A DNA stretch of 64,000 nucleotides from Streptomyces antioxidans (GTDB taxonomy: Bacteria > Actinomycetota > Actinomycetes > Streptomycetales > Streptomycetaceae): the NCBI RefSeq assembly GCF_000968685.2, contig NZ_LAKD02000001.1:124001-188000 (forward strand). The letters run 5' to 3'. Within the stretch, counting starts at the first letter, position 1. Each line of letters starts with the position of its first letter. The notes beneath the pieces are model-generated. The model saw nothing but the letters and a program-made list of their open reading frames with translations, was not told the DNA's origin and did not search any database. This document shows positions 7,606 to 17,830 of the stretch, in pieces. Both the position numbers and the translations under genes were made by a program.

Positions 7606-8088
7606 ATGACGTTCAAGGTTGGCGACACCGTGGTCTATCCCCATCACGGGGCCGCGCTGATCGAGGCCATCGAAACTCGCCAGATCAAAGGCGTGGACAA
7701 GACCTACTTGGTGCTGAAGGTCGCCCAGGGTGACCTGACGGTTCGTGTGCCGGCGGACAATGCGGAGTTCGTCGGTGTGCGTGATGTGGTTGGCCAGGAC
7801 GGGCTGGACCGGGTCTTCGAGGTGCTGCGTGCACCGTATGCGGAAGAGCCGACGAACTGGTCCCGTCGCTACAAGGCAAATCTCGAGAAGCTCGCCTCCG
7901 GCGATGTGATCAAGGTTGCCGAGGTCGTGCGTGACCTGTGGCGCCGAGAGCGTGAGCGTGGACTCTCCGCCGGTGAGAAGCGCATGCTCGCCAAGGCCCG
8001 CCAGATCCTGGTGAGCGAGCTCGCCCTCGCAGAGAGCACCAACGAGGACAAGGCCGAGGCCCTGCTTGACGAGGTTCTCGCGTCCTGA
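7606..8088 (+). CDS. carD: CarD/CdnL-type RNA polymerase-binding transcription factor
   Basis: The 160-residue protein has the usual CarD length. The N-terminal Tudor-like RNA polymerase interaction domain starts [21 protein letters not shown], and the C-terminal half is helical and DNA-binding ([43 protein letters not shown]). CarD binds the RNA polymerase beta subunit and stabilises open complexes at housekeeping promoters such as rRNA promoters. Codon use is typical of a highly expressed gene. It is upstream of ispD in the order carD-ispD-ispF-cysS, which is conserved in actinomycetes, but a 345-base gap with its own hairpin and promoter-like sequence separates it from ispD. Confidence 0.95.
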   Translation: MTFKVGDTVVYPHHGAALIEAIETRQIKGVDKTYLVLKVAQGDLTVRVPADNAEFVGVRDVVGQDGLDRVFEVLRAPYAEEPTNWSRRYKANLEKLASGDVIKVAEVVRDLWRRERERGLSAGEKRMLAKARQILVSELALAESTNEDKAEALLDEVLAS

Positions 8089-8182
8089 CAAATCAATGCC
8101 GTGGTGCCCGAGTGACCCAGACGTGAATTCCCGCTGAATCGTCTGTCGCCGGGCGCTGCGGCATGTGTACGTGCCGGACGCC

Positions 8183-8241
8183 TTGATCCCCGTTGACCTG
8201 CGTTGATCCCCGTTGACCTGCGCTAATCTGCCGGGTGATCT
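8183..8241 (+). promoter_or_regulatory. 20-bp tandem repeat overlapping a candidate ispD promoter
   Basis: TTGATCCCCGTTGACCTGCG occurs twice, back to back (8183-8202 and 8203-8222). The TTGACC of the second copy (8213-8218) is a good -35, with TGATCT 17 bases later (8236-8241) as -10. A tandem repeat covering the -35 suggests an operator or a promoter duplication. Confidence 0.5.
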
Positions 8242-8269
8242 TGGAACCCCACCGACGCGAGCCCAGAGC

Positions 8270-8297
8270 CCCCGGATGCGCCACCGCGCATCCGGGG
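8270..8297 (+). terminator. 11-bp hairpin in the ispD leader
   Basis: Arms 8270-8280 and 8287-8297 are exact complements with a six-base loop. It lies after carD and downstream of the candidate ispD promoter, so it is either the carD terminator or a leader structure of the ispD message. Confidence 0.5.
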
Positions 8298-8433
8298 ACG
8301 CGATGTTCAGGTGTGCCGGGCCCGGGCAGCTGGCTCGACCAGTCGTCACGGAAGGGGCCGGTCGGGGCATCGCGCCCGGCACGCTGTGGCCATACCCATT
8401 TCGGCTGAGGAAGCAAACCTGAACGCCAACTCA

Positions 8434-9237
8434 ATGTCCGCAACACCGGATGAGGGCGGCTCCGGCGCGTCCGGGCGAACCGCCCGTACCGCCCGTACCG
8501 CCGCCGTGATCCCCGCCGCGGGCCGCGGAGTGCGGCTGGGCCCGGGCGCCCCCAAGGCGCTGCGTCCGCTGAGCGGTACGCCCATGCTCGTCCACGCCGT
8601 ACGGGCGATGGCCGGATCCCGCTCCGTCTCCCTCGTCGTCGTGGTCGCCCCGCCGGACGGCGCCGACGAGGTGCGGCGGCTGCTGGACGCGTATCCGCTG
8701 AGCGGCAGCCTCGGCGACACCACCGAGGTGGTCGTCGTGCCCGGTGGCGAGACCCGCCAGGAGTCGGTACGCAAGGGGCTGGCCGCCGTCCCGGAGACCG
8801 TCACCACCGTGCTGGTGCACGACGCGGCCCGGCCGCTGGTGCCCGTGGACACGGTGGACGCGGTCGTCGCCGCCGTACGGGACGGGGCGCCCGCCGTCGT
8901 CCCGGCGCTGCCGCTGACCGACACAGTGAAGCGGGTCGAGCCGCGCACCGGGGAGCGGGCCGGTGAGCCCGAACCGGTCGTCGGCACCCCCGAGCGCGCC
9001 CTGCTGCGCGCCGTCCAGACCCCGCAGGGCTTCGACCGCGCCACGCTGGTGACCGCCCACGAGCAGATCGCCATGGAGGGCGAGGGCGCCACGGACGACG
9101 CGGGCATGGTGGAGCGGCTCGGCGTGGAGGTCGTGGTCGTCCCCGGCCACGAGGAGGCGTTCAAGGTGACCCGGCCGCTGGATCTGGTGCTGGCCGAGGC
9201 GGTCCTGGCCCGCAGGAGGGCGAACGATGGCTTCTGA
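8434..9237 (+). CDS. ispD: 2-C-methyl-D-erythritol 4-phosphate cytidylyltransferase
   Basis: The enzyme condenses CTP with methylerythritol phosphate, step three of the non-mevalonate isoprenoid pathway. The 267 residues show the nucleotide-binding start [29 protein letters not shown] for substrate contact, [14 protein letters not shown] and the metal region [13 protein letters not shown] 8434 is chosen because it leaves a normal disordered lead of about 20 residues before the Rossmann start; no clear ribosome binding site is present and upstream in-frame starts would add an Arg-rich non-homologous extension. It overlaps ispF by 11 bases, so the two consecutive pathway enzymes are co-translated. 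Confidence 0.95.
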   Translation: MSATPDEGGSGASGRTARTARTAAVIPAAGRGVRLGPGAPKALRPLSGTPMLVHAVRAMAGSRSVSLVVVVAPPDGADEVRRLLDAYPLSGSLGDTTEVVVVPGGETRQESVRKGLAAVPETVTTVLVHDAARPLVPVDTVDAVVAAVRDGAPAVVPALPLTDTVKRVEPRTGERAGEPEPVVGTPERALLRAVQTPQGFDRATLVTAHEQIAMEGEGATDDAGMVERLGVEVVVVPGHEEAFKVTRPLDLVLAEAVLARRRANDGF

Positions 9238-9721
9238 TGACGCGGCGATGCTCCCCCTGGTGGGCATCGGCACCGATGTGCACGCCTTCGAGAAGGGGCG
9301 TGAGCTGTGGTGCGCGGGGCTGCTGTGGGAGGGCGAGGAGTACGGACTCGCCGGGCACTCCGATGGCGATGTGGCCGCGCACGCCGCCTGTGACGCGCTG
9401 TTCTCCGCCGCCGGGCTCGGCGATCTCGGCGCCCACTTCGGCACCGACCGCCCCGAGTGGTCCGGCGCGGCCGGTACCACGCTGCTCGCCGAGGCCGCCC
9501 GGATCGTCCGGGACGCGGGCTTCGAGATCGGCAACGTGGCGATCCAGGTGATCGGCGTACGGCCGAAGATCGGCAAACGGCGCGATGCGGCGACGAAGGC
9601 GCTGACGGCGGCCGTGGCCGCCCCCGTCTCGGTGTCCGGTACGACTACGGACGGGCTGGGCCTGACCGGTCGGGCGGAAGGGCTCGCGGCGATCGCGACG
9701 GCCCTGGTGTTCCGGCGGTAG
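9227..9721 (+). CDS. ispF: 2-C-methyl-D-erythritol 2,4-cyclodiphosphate synthase
   Basis: The 164-residue, trimer-forming enzyme cyclises CDP-methylerythritol phosphate with release of CMP. The zinc ligands are visible in GIGTDVHAF (Asp and His) and the partner loop [29 protein letters not shown] and the C-terminal [17 protein letters not shown] motif complete the family pattern. The first ten residues are a short extension. The start overlaps ispD. The 137 bases between ispF and cysS hold a 16-base direct repeat (9762-9777, 9780-9795) and no gene. Confidence 0.96.
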   Translation: MASDDAAMLPLVGIGTDVHAFEKGRELWCAGLLWEGEEYGLAGHSDGDVAAHAACDALFSAAGLGDLGAHFGTDRPEWSGAAGTTLLAEAARIVRDAGFEIGNVAIQVIGVRPKIGKRRDAATKALTAAVAAPVSVSGTTTDGLGLTGRAEGLAAIATALVFRR

Positions 9722-9858
9722 CGGCGACGGCGGTGAGGGTGACGGCGGCGGGTGCGCGGATGCGTCCCGGGTGTCACCCGCGTCCCGAGTGTCACGCTTC
9801 TGTGTCCCCGTGGGGGAACGGGCACGGGGCACCGTTCACTTCCCACTACCCTTGATGC

Positions 9859-11256
9859 GTGACTATTCGCCTGTACGACACCAGCGCCCGGCAGATCCGT
9901 GACTTCATCCCGCTCGCGCCGGGCTGCGTCTCGATCTACCTGTGTGGCGCGACCGTGCAGGCCGCCCCCCATATCGGGCACATCAGGTCGGGGCTGAACT
10001 TCGACATCATGCGCCGCTGGTTCGCCCACCGCGGCTACGACGTGACGTTCATCCGCAATGTCACGGACATCGACGACAAGATCATCGCGAAGTCGGCGGA
10101 GCAGAAGCGCCCTTGGTGGGCGATCGGCTACGAGAACGAGCGCGCCTTCAACCAGGCGTACGACGTCCTCGGCTGCCTGCCCGTGACCTATGAGCCGCGG
10201 GCGACCGGTCATATCCCCGAGATGATCGAGATGATGCGGGAGCTGATCGACCGGGGTCATGCGTATGCCGCCCAGGGCAATGTCTACTTCGATGTGCGCT
10301 CGTTCCCCGAGTATCTGCGGCTCTCCAACCAGGATCTGGACGGGCTGCGCCAGCCCTCGGGCGAGGGCGAGACCGGCAAGCGCGACCCGCGCGATTTCGC
10401 CATGTGGAAGGCGGCGAAGCCGGGGGAGCCCAGCTGGGAGACCCCGTGGGGGCGCGGCCGTCCGGGCTGGCACCTGGAGTGCTCGGCGATGGCGCACAAG
10501 TACCTCGGGCGCGCCTTCGACATCCACGGCGGCGGCGTCGACCTGATCTTTCCCCACCATGAGAACGAGATCGCGCAGGCCAAGGCGTTCGGCGATGACT
10601 TCGCCGCCTACTGGGCGCACAACGCCTGGGTGACCATGAGCGGCGAGAAGATGAGCAAGTCGCTCGGCAACTCGGTGCTGGTCTCCGAGATGGTCAAGCG
10701 CTGGCGTCCGATCGTGCTCCGCTACTACCTGGGCACCCCGCACTACCGCTCGATGATCGAGTACAGCGAGGAGGCCCTGCGCGAGGCCGAGTCGGCGTTC
10801 GCGCGGATCGAGGGCTTCATCCAGCGCGTGGTGGAGAAGGCCGGGAGCGTGGAGCCCGCCGCCGAGGTGCCGCCCGCGTTCGCCGAGGCGATGGACGACG
10901 ACCTCGGGGTGCCGCAGGCGCTCGCGGTCGTCCACACCACCGTCCGCCAGGGGAACTCCGCCCTGACCGCCGACGACAAGGAGGCGGCGGTCGCCCGGCT
11001 CGCCGAGGTGCGGGCCATGCTGGGCGTGCTGGGCCTCGATCCGCTCGATGAGCACTGGGCGGGCGGTTCGGACCGGGGTGAGGATCTGCACGGCGTGGTC
11101 GATTCCCTCGTCCGGCTGGTCCTGGAGCAGCGGCAGGCCGCGCGGGCCCGTAAGGACTACGCGACGGCGGACGCGATCCGCGATCAGCTGCAGCAGTCGG
11201 GTCTGGTGATCGAGGACACCCCGTCCGGGCCGCGCTGGGAGCTGGGCACTCGCTGA
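9859..11256 (+). CDS. cysS: cysteinyl-tRNA synthetase
   Basis: The 465-residue class I synthetase charges tRNA-Cys. The start is GTG. Cys29 (YLCGATVQ) is the first zinc ligand, HIGH is at 38-41, GWHLECSAM and the HGGGVDLIFPHHENEIAQ stretch carry the remaining zinc ligands, and KMSKS is at 264-268. The C-terminal helical anticodon region (ARKDYATADAIRDQLQ) is complete. It is not the MshC mycothiol ligase paralogue, since the full-length synthetase C-terminus is present. A hairpin terminator follows the stop. Confidence 0.97.
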   Translation: MTIRLYDTSARQIRDFIPLAPGCVSIYLCGATVQAAPHIGHIRSGLNFDIMRRWFAHRGYDVTFIRNVTDIDDKIIAKSAEQKRPWWAIGYENERAFNQAYDVLGCLPVTYEPRATGHIPEMIEMMRELIDRGHAYAAQGNVYFDVRSFPEYLRLSNQDLDGLRQPSGEGETGKRDPRDFAMWKAAKPGEPSWETPWGRGRPGWHLECSAMAHKYLGRAFDIHGGGVDLIFPHHENEIAQAKAFGDDFAAYWAHNAWVTMSGEKMSKSLGNSVLVSEMVKRWRPIVLRYYLGTPHYRSMIEYSEEALREAESAFARIEGFIQRVVEKAGSVEPAAEVPPAFAEAMDDDLGVPQALAVVHTTVRQGNSALTADDKEAAVARLAEVRAMLGVLGLDPLDEHWAGGSDRGEDLHGVVDSLVRLVLEQRQAARARKDYATADAIRDQLQQSGLVIEDTPSGPRWELGTR

Positions 11257-11267
11257 CCTCGCTGTTT

Positions 11268-11293
11268 GTGCCGCCCGCTGGGTCGGGCGGCAC
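11268..11293 (+). terminator. cysS terminator hairpin
   Basis: GTGCCGCCCG (11268-11277) and CGGGCGGCAC (11284-11293) pair perfectly around a six-base loop, 11 bases after the cysS stop. Confidence 0.8.
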
Positions 11294-11327
11294 ACTTGTG
11301 ACCGTACATACGACCGTACGACCGTGG

Positions 11328-11364
11328 ACGCGTGTGCGTATGCGTGTACGTGCGTATGCGTGTG
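11328..11364. repeat. 37-bp uninterrupted alternating purine-pyrimidine tract
   Basis: Every base from 11328 to 11364 alternates purine and pyrimidine, built from two copies of a 16-base GTGCGTATGCGTGTAC-like unit. Such tracts favour left-handed Z-DNA under negative supercoiling. It lies about 65 bases upstream of rlmB, where a promoter would be. Confidence 0.7.
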
Positions 11365-11429
11365 ACGTTCGACGTTTTCCGTTGCCGTTTGCCGAGCAGC
11401 GCTGAGCAGTGAAGAGACAGGTGACATTC

Positions 11430-12380
11430 ATGGCCGGCAACAGCCAGCGCAGGAACCGCCGTACCAGCAATAAGAAGGGCGCGACGGTCGGCAGCGGCGG
11501 TAAGCGGCGCCGCGCCCTCGAGGGCAAGGGGCCCACCCCGCCCGCCGAGATGCGCAAGGGACACGTCAAGCAGCGGATGGCCAACGCCCGCACCCGCCAG
11601 GCCGCCAAGCGCCCCGTACCGCGGCGCGGCGGCAAGGGTTCGAACGAGCTGGTGGTGGGCCGTAACCCGGTGGTCGAGGCGCTGCGCGAGGGCGTTCCTG
11701 CGAACACGCTGTATGTGCAGCAGTTCATCGACAGCGACGACCGGGTGCGCGAGGCGCTGAAGGTCGCGGCCGACCGCGGCGGCGTCCACCTCATGGAGGC
11801 GCCCAAGGCCGAGCTGGACCGGATGACGAACGGGCTGAACCACCAGGGCCTGGTGCTCCAGGTGCCGCCGTACGAATACGCCCACCCCGAGGACCTGAGC
11901 GCCGCCGCCGTCGACGACGGCGAGGACCCGCTGATCGTCGCCCTCGACGGCGTCACGGATCCGCGCAACCTGGGTGCGGTGGTCCGCTCGGTGTCCGCCT
12001 TCGGCGGCCACGGCGTGGTCGTACCGGAGCGGCGCGCGGCCGGGATGACCGCGGGCGCGTGGAAGACCTCCGCGGGCGCCGCCGCCCGCACCCCGGTCGC
12101 CCGCGCGACCAACCTCACCCGGACCCTGGAGGCCTACCAGAAGGCGGGCCTGACGGTGGTCGGGCTGGCGGCGGACGGCGATGTCGAGCTGCAGGACCTC
12201 GCGGTGCTGGACGGCCCGGTCGTGATCGTCGTCGGCAGCGAGGGCAAGGGGCTGTCGCGGCTGGTGGGCGAGACCTGCGATCTGCGGGTGCGGATTCCGA
12301 TGCCGGGCGGCGCGGAGTCGCTGAACGCGGGGGTCGCGGCGGGCGTCGTCCTGTACGAGGCGGCACGCCGCCGGGCGTGA
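11430..12380 (+). CDS. rlmB: 23S rRNA (guanosine-2'-O-)-methyltransferase, SpoU/TrmH family
   Basis: The 316-residue SPOUT methyltransferase has a basic N-terminal tail of about 75 residues, common in actinomycete RlmB and probably RNA-binding. Then comes an L30e-like substrate-binding domain ([27 protein letters not shown]) and the knotted catalytic domain with [33 protein letters not shown] and [19 protein letters not shown], the three SpoU motifs. It 2'-O-methylates a guanosine of 23S rRNA using S-adenosylmethionine. ATG 11430 is preceded by AGG eight bases upstream; an earlier GTG at 11409 would add seven residues. Short repeats follow the stop. Confidence 0.9.
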   Translation: MAGNSQRRNRRTSNKKGATVGSGGKRRRALEGKGPTPPAEMRKGHVKQRMANARTRQAAKRPVPRRGGKGSNELVVGRNPVVEALREGVPANTLYVQQFIDSDDRVREALKVAADRGGVHLMEAPKAELDRMTNGLNHQGLVLQVPPYEYAHPEDLSAAAVDDGEDPLIVALDGVTDPRNLGAVVRSVSAFGGHGVVVPERRAAGMTAGAWKTSAGAAARTPVARATNLTRTLEAYQKAGLTVVGLAADGDVELQDLAVLDGPVVIVVGSEGKGLSRLVGETCDLRVRIPMPGGAESLNAGVAAGVVLYEAARRRA

Positions 12381-12410
12381 TCGCTGACGGGAGCGGTACG
12401 GCGCTGGGTG

Positions 12411-12434
12411 TGACGTTGGGCGTGACGTTGGTAC
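12411..12434 (+). repeat. 12-bp direct repeat giving in-frame TGA codons after rlmB
   Basis: TGACGTTGGGCG and TGACGTTGGTAC follow each other, 33 bases after the rlmB stop and in its frame, giving two extra in-frame TGA codons. A degraded copy of the rlmB tail (GGCGCCGGGCGTGACC) lies at about 12443-12458. The remaining bases to 12588 hold nothing recognisable. Confidence 0.55.
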
Positions 12435-12588
12435 GGGCGGTACGGCGCCGGGCGTGACCCGGACCTGACCTGGGACCCGCGTGCCTCGGTCCGTGGCGCT
12501 GCCCCCTGGCCGATGATCTTGACGGGCCTCGGACAGATCGGGACGTCCCTGGCAGTGTCTTTCCCGTCCGTCACTCGGTTAGTTGGGC

Positions 12589-14340
12589 GTGGAGACCAGA
12601 AAAGCCCGCATGCCTTCGCCCCTGGCGGGACGCGCGGGGGGATTCGACGACGAACCACAGCTGACCATGGCCAAGGTGCCATGCGATCCGGCGCAGGTCG
12701 CCGTCAATGCCCCGAGCTTCCGGGTGCAGCTCAGCGCCCCGGTCGTCAGCAGCGCGCTGACGGACACGGCCCGGCTCGCCCGCGTCCCGGCCCCCGGTCG
12801 GCGTCGGCCGCCCGTGGTGTGGAGCGGCCGCACCCGCCCCGGCGGGGACGCCGCGGCGACCCGGCTGCTGCAGGCCGTGCGGTACTCCTCCGAGGGTCTG
12901 ACCGACAGTCTGTCCGACGGCCTGAACGATGGTTTGGGCCGTCCCCGGCCCGGCGAGGGCGCCGAGGACGTGGGCGCCACGCAGGTGCTGCCGCGGATCG
13001 CCTTCGACGACGACACGGCACCCACGGTCATCGGCCCGCGCAACCCCCGTACGGAGTCCGTGCCCCGGTCGTCCGGCGGGCGGCGGCGTCCGGGCGCGGA
13101 CGGCCCGGAGGCGGGCAGGGCGAGTGCGGTGGCCAGGGCGGCCGGGGTGGAGCGGCGCGGCGCGTCCTCCGGGCGCCCGGGAGCCCTCGACGGCGAGCGG
13201 GACGAAGCGCGGGACCAGCGGCGCGGCGCGGTTCCGCGCCCGCGCCGCCACGCCGATTCCGTACGCCACGCGTACTACCCCGGGCGCCGGACGAACCTCG
13301 GCGTCGTGCTGCTCCCGCTGCGCATCTTCCTCGGCTTCATCTCCATCTACGGCGGGATGGGCAAGCTCTCCGACCCCGTCTACTTCGACGGCGGTGAGCG
13401 CGGTTCGATGGTCACCTGGCTGCGGAGGCTGCACCCCTGGCCGATCGCCGAGCCGCTGCGCGACCTGGCGCTGGCGCATCCGGTGGGCGCCGGGCTGACC
13501 GTGGCGTTCCTGCAGATCGTGGTCGGAGTGCTCACCGTGCTCGGGCTGTGGCAGCGGCTGGCCGCCTCGTTCGGCGCGCTGCTGTCCGCCGCGCTGATCG
13601 TCACGGTGAGCTGGCGCACGGTGCCGGTCTACGACGCGCCCGACATCATCTACCTCGCCGCCTGGAGCCCGCTGATCATCGCGGGCGCGCCGGTCTACTC
13701 GGTGGACGGCCGCCTCGCGGGCGAGGCGTGGCGGCGGCTCGGCCCCCGGGCCGAACTGTGGGAGCTGCGGCGCCGGGTGCTGCGCCGCGGCGGCGTGATG
13801 GCGACGGTGATCGCCGGGCTGACGCTGCTGGTGGGCTCGATGCTGGGCGCCGCCGTACGGTCCTCGGAGGTCGTGAAGGCGCCGGAGCCGAGCGATCTGC
13901 CGACGAACAACCTCCCCGGCTCACCGCTGCCCAGCAAGCCCGCGGAGAGCCCGCGCGGCGGGTTGCGCGGGACGGTGGGCACGGGCGGGGGCGGCTCGGC
14001 GGGCGCTCCGTCGCCGCGCGAGCGGCTGTCGCACCGGCCCGAGCCGTCCGCCTCGGACTCGTCGACGTCCGCGTCCTCGGCCGGGGTGCCGAGCGCGACG
14101 GATTCGGCGTCCGGCACCTCTGGCCGCCCCAGCGGCGCGTCCCGGCCCCGCCCGGGCCTGGGGACGACCCCCCGGTCCCCGCGCCACCCGCTCGCCCCGA
14201 CGGCGCCGGGCGCGTCGTCTCTGGGCGGCGAGGGCGGCCAATCCGCGGGTGGCCCGGAGGGCGGGCCCCCGGAGGACAACACCTCAGGCGACGGCGACCC
14301 GGCCGCCGAGGAGGCCGCCCTGGGCGGCCTCTTGGGCTGA
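12589..14340 (+). CDS. DoxX-family membrane protein with long disordered tails
   Basis: About 583 residues. The first 235 are Arg/Pro/Gly-rich and look disordered. Residues about 240-385 form a four-helix DoxX-like membrane domain (LGVVLLPLRIFLGFISIYGGMGKL, LTVAFLQIVVGVLTVLGLW, SFGALLSAALIVTVSW, IIYLAAWSPLIIAGAPVYSVDG). One more transmembrane helix follows near 408-430, then a tail of about 150 residues rich in Ser, Pro and Gly, probably outside the membrane. DoxX proteins are linked to thiol or sulfur redox at the membrane, but the role here is unknown. GTG 12589 is a guess; TTG 12583 and ATG 12610 are alternatives and no ribosome binding site decides. Confidence 0.75.
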   Translation: METRKARMPSPLAGRAGGFDDEPQLTMAKVPCDPAQVAVNAPSFRVQLSAPVVSSALTDTARLARVPAPGRRRPPVVWSGRTRPGGDAAATRLLQAVRYSSEGLTDSLSDGLNDGLGRPRPGEGAEDVGATQVLPRIAFDDDTAPTVIGPRNPRTESVPRSSGGRRRPGADGPEAGRASAVARAAGVERRGASSGRPGALDGERDEARDQRRGAVPRPRRHADSVRHAYYPGRRTNLGVVLLPLRIFLGFISIYGGMGKLSDPVYFDGGERGSMVTWLRRLHPWPIAEPLRDLALAHPVGAGLTVAFLQIVVGVLTVLGLWQRLAASFGALLSAALIVTVSWRTVPVYDAPDIIYLAAWSPLIIAGAPVYSVDGRLAGEAWRRLGPRAELWELRRRVLRRGGVMATVIAGLTLLVGSMLGAAVRSSEVVKAPEPSDLPTNNLPGSPLPSKPAESPRGGLRGTVGTGGGGSAGAPSPRERLSHRPEPSASDSSTSASSAGVPSATDSASGTSGRPSGASRPRPGLGTTPRSPRHPLAPTAPGASSLGGEGGQSAGGPEGGPPEDNTSGDGDPAAEEAALGGLLG

Positions 14341-14948
14341 GCACCGCCCCCGCACTGGGTCGTCTGCGGCGGGCTGTTCCCCTCCCCGCCCCTTCCCGAA
14401 ACTGGGGCCCAGCCCCAGCCTCCGGGAGCCCGGGGCGGTGTCCTGCGGGGTCTGGGGTGTGCCTCACGTGGGGTTTGGTGTAGAGCTTTCGCGAGGTGTG
14501 GGGTGGAGTTTCGGTGGGGGCTGGTTCCCCTCCCCGCTCCTTTCCGAAACTGGGGCTCAGCCCCAGCCTCCGGGAGCCCGGGGCGGTGTCCTGCGGGGTC
14601 TGGGGTGTGCCTCACGTGGGGTTTGGTGTAGAGCTTTCGTGAGGTGTGGGGTGGAGTTTCGGTGGGGGCTGTTCCCCTCCCCGCCCCTTTCCGTTACCGG
14701 GGGCTCCGCCCCCGGGCCCCCGGGGTGTGGGGCGGGGTCCCGCGCGGCGTTTGGGGCGAGGCCCTGGCGGGGTCCGAGGTGGGGTCCCGGGCGGGAGCCG
14801 GGGCGGTCTCCCTGCGGGGTCTGGGGCGGAGTTCCTGCGGGACCCGGGAGCGGAGGTCTAGGGGGGCTGGGGCGGAGCTCCAGTTTCGGGAAGGGGCGGG
14901 GTGGGGGAACAGCCCGCCGCAGGCGACCGCGTTGTGTGGTGCGGGTGC
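14341..14948. repeat. 148-bp direct repeats within a large inverted repeat between convergent genes
   Basis: Units starting at 14376, 14524 and 14671 (spacing 148 and 147 bases) share a GTTCCCCTCCCC...CCGAAACTGGGG core, the third diverging after about 40 bases. The right end (14867-14948) is a reverse-complement version of the left end (14341-14417). Both flanking genes therefore finish with TGAGCACC followed by the same kind of sequence, and the block can fold into a long terminator-like structure. No coding frame is credible. Confidence 0.75.
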
Positions 14949-15749
14949 TCAGCCGTGTGGCACGGGCCTCGTGTCGAAGGGGCCGTGCCCGTGGGGCGCG
15001 GGGCCCGCGGCCAGTTCCTTGGCGGCTTCGGTCAGGTCCTTGGCCGTGTCGATGGCCCGCCAGTACGCCCCCTGGGGCAGCGGAAAGCCCGCCAGCCGAC
15101 GTTCCCGCGCCAGGCGCGGGAAGGTGGTGCGCTCGTGGTCGCCCCGGTCGGGCAGCAGCGCGGTGAAGGCGGCGGAGAAGACGTAGACGCCCGCGTTGAT
15201 GAGGTACGGCGAGGGCGGCGACTCGATGAAGTCCAGGACGTGGCCGAACTCATTGGTCTCCACCGCCCCCCACGGAATGCGCGGCCGCGCGAGCGCGAGC
15301 GTGGCGGTGGCGCCGCGCTCGTCGTGGAAGTCCGCCATGTCGCGGAGCGAGAAGCGGGTCCAGATGTCGCCGTTGGTGGCGTACCAGGGCTGCTCGGGCT
15401 CGGGGAGCCTGGCGGCGGCGAACTTCAGGCCGCCGCCGCGCCCCAGCGGCTCCTTCTCGACGACGGTCCGCACCCGCAGCGGCAGATCCGCCGCCTCGAG
15501 CCAGTCCTGGAGGACGGCGGCGAGGTGGCCGCAGGAGACCACGGCGTCGGTGACGCCTTCGGCGGCCAGCCAGGCCAGTTGGTGGCCGATGATCGGAATC
15601 CCGGTGCCCGGGATCTCGACCATCGGCTTGGGGCGGTCGTCGGTGTACGGACGCAGCCGTGAGCCCTGGCCTCCGGCCAGGACGACGGCTTGTGTGGGGC
15701 GCGCGGTCTGGTGGTGATGCCCGGGCCTGCGCTCGTCGTCATCGCTCAT
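14949..15749 (-). CDS. sugar-phosphate nucleotidyltransferase
   Basis: This 266-residue GT-A-fold nucleotidyltransferase has the signature AVVLAGGQGSRLRPYTDDRPKPMVEI near residues 20-46, the class motif of GDP-mannose and dTDP-glucose pyrophosphorylases. EKEPLGRGGGLKFAA contacts the nucleotide base and sugar, and NGDIWTRF holds a metal-binding Asp. No hexapeptide-repeat domain follows, so it is a short form. The exact sugar cannot be told. ATG 15749 (MSDDDERRPG) is chosen over the upstream in-frame ATG 15779, whose extra ten residues look non-conserved. It converges with the DoxX-like gene across the repeat block and lies downstream of a small secreted protein gene. Confidence 0.85.
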   Translation of the reverse strand: MSDDDERRPGHHHQTARPTQAVVLAGGQGSRLRPYTDDRPKPMVEIPGTGIPIIGHQLAWLAAEGVTDAVVSCGHLAAVLQDWLEAADLPLRVRTVVEKEPLGRGGGLKFAAARLPEPEQPWYATNGDIWTRFSLRDMADFHDERGATATLALARPRIPWGAVETNEFGHVLDFIESPPSPYLINAGVYVFSAAFTALLPDRGDHERTTFPRLARERRLAGFPLPQGAYWRAIDTAKDLTEAAKELAAGPAPHGHGPFDTRPVPHG

Positions 15750-15822
15750 GAACCGCACCATATGCGGTGCGGGGACCACCGCAGGCGGAGCCGGAGCGGG
15801 AGCGAGGGCGGGAAGGGCGGGA

Positions 15823-16242
15823 TCAGCGGTACGCCTGGGTGGTTCCGGACGCGAACGAGGTGTCGCAGACGGGCCGTGCGTACGCCTGGGCGCGGCTCAC
15901 CCCGCCGTACTTGGCGACCGCGGCGCGCCCGAGCGCCCGGGCGATGGAGGCGCAGTGCTTGGCCAGCGAGGGCCGTTCCGCCGTCGCCACCTGGAGGTGG
16001 GTGAGCGCCACGGAGGGGTTCTTCTCCTGGAGCTCGGCGAGCAGCCGGTCGCGCAGCAGCTCGTGCGGGGCCCGGTGGGTGGCACGGGTGGACGCCCGGT
16101 CGGCGGAGGCGGTGAGGATCTGCGACTCGGCGCTCGGCGAGGCCCAGGGGACGCGGGTGACCGCGAGGGTGCCGGAGAGGACGAGCACGACGGGGAGGAC
16201 GAGGGCGAGTGTTCTGCCGATGCGGCGGGCTGCGTGGTTCAC
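15823..16242 (-). CDS. small secreted or membrane-anchored hypothetical protein
   Basis: GTG at 16242 is preceded by GAGGAA at a suitable distance. The 139-residue product has an Arg-rich N-terminus and a hydrophobic stretch (TLALVLPVVLVLSGTLAV), then a helical domain (HELLRDRLLAELQEKNPSVALTHLQ) with two cysteines (KHCASIARAL and PVCDTSF) that could form an extracellular disulfide. The signal segment has no clear cleavage site, so it may stay anchored. I do not recognise the family. It is transcribed in the same direction as the nucleotidyltransferase, 73 bases upstream of it. Confidence 0.6.
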   Translation of the reverse strand: MNHAARRIGRTLALVLPVVLVLSGTLAVTRVPWASPSAESQILTASADRASTRATHRAPHELLRDRLLAELQEKNPSVALTHLQVATAERPSLAKHCASIARALGRAAVAKYGGVSRAQAYARPVCDTSFASGTTQAYR

Positions 16243-16315
16243 GGGGTGGTTCCTCGCGGGTGGGCGGTACGGAGTGGTGGTGGTGCGGACTGGTGGTGCG
16301 GCACCGCGGTACGGC

Positions 16316-16349
16316 ACTGCGGTGCGGAACCGACTGCGGTGCGGAACTG
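16316..16349. repeat. 17-bp tandem repeat
   Basis: ACTGCGGTGCGGAACCG (16316-16332) is followed by a copy with one change (16333-16349). It lies upstream of the small secreted protein gene, where its promoter would be. Apart from this and a terminator, the 390-base gap 16243-16632 holds nothing I can name. Confidence 0.6.
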
Positions 16350-16564
16350 CGTACGCGGCGATCGTAGCGAGGAGCGACGATTTGGCGACATTCCGTCACC
16401 GGGCCGGGTGATGGAAACCCACTCTTGGCGTTCGGAGAGTTGACGCCCAAGGGCGAAATGCTCGAATTGTCGGGGAATTTATCGACAACGCAACACCGCG
16501 ACCCGCGATGTGCTCACCCAGCGTTCCCTGCCCACCCAACGCGAAGCCCAGCGCGAACGCGACA

Positions 16565-16599
16565 GCGCCGCCCGTCCGCCTGGAGCGGACGAGCGGCGC
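16565..16599 (-). terminator. msiK terminator hairpin
   Basis: Nested arms GCGCCGC / GCGGCGC and CGTCCGC / GCGGACG around a CTGGA loop, about 35 bases after the msiK stop on the reverse strand. Confidence 0.8.
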
Positions 16600-16632
16600 C
16601 GTCGGAACGAACGAACTGACGGGCCAGCGGCC

Positions 16633-17769
<1,137 letters not shown>

Positions 17770-17830
17770 GGTGATCTTTCCCTTCACCGGCAGGAACGTG
17801 CCGGACGATCCGAGTAAAGGAGGGGTCTAG

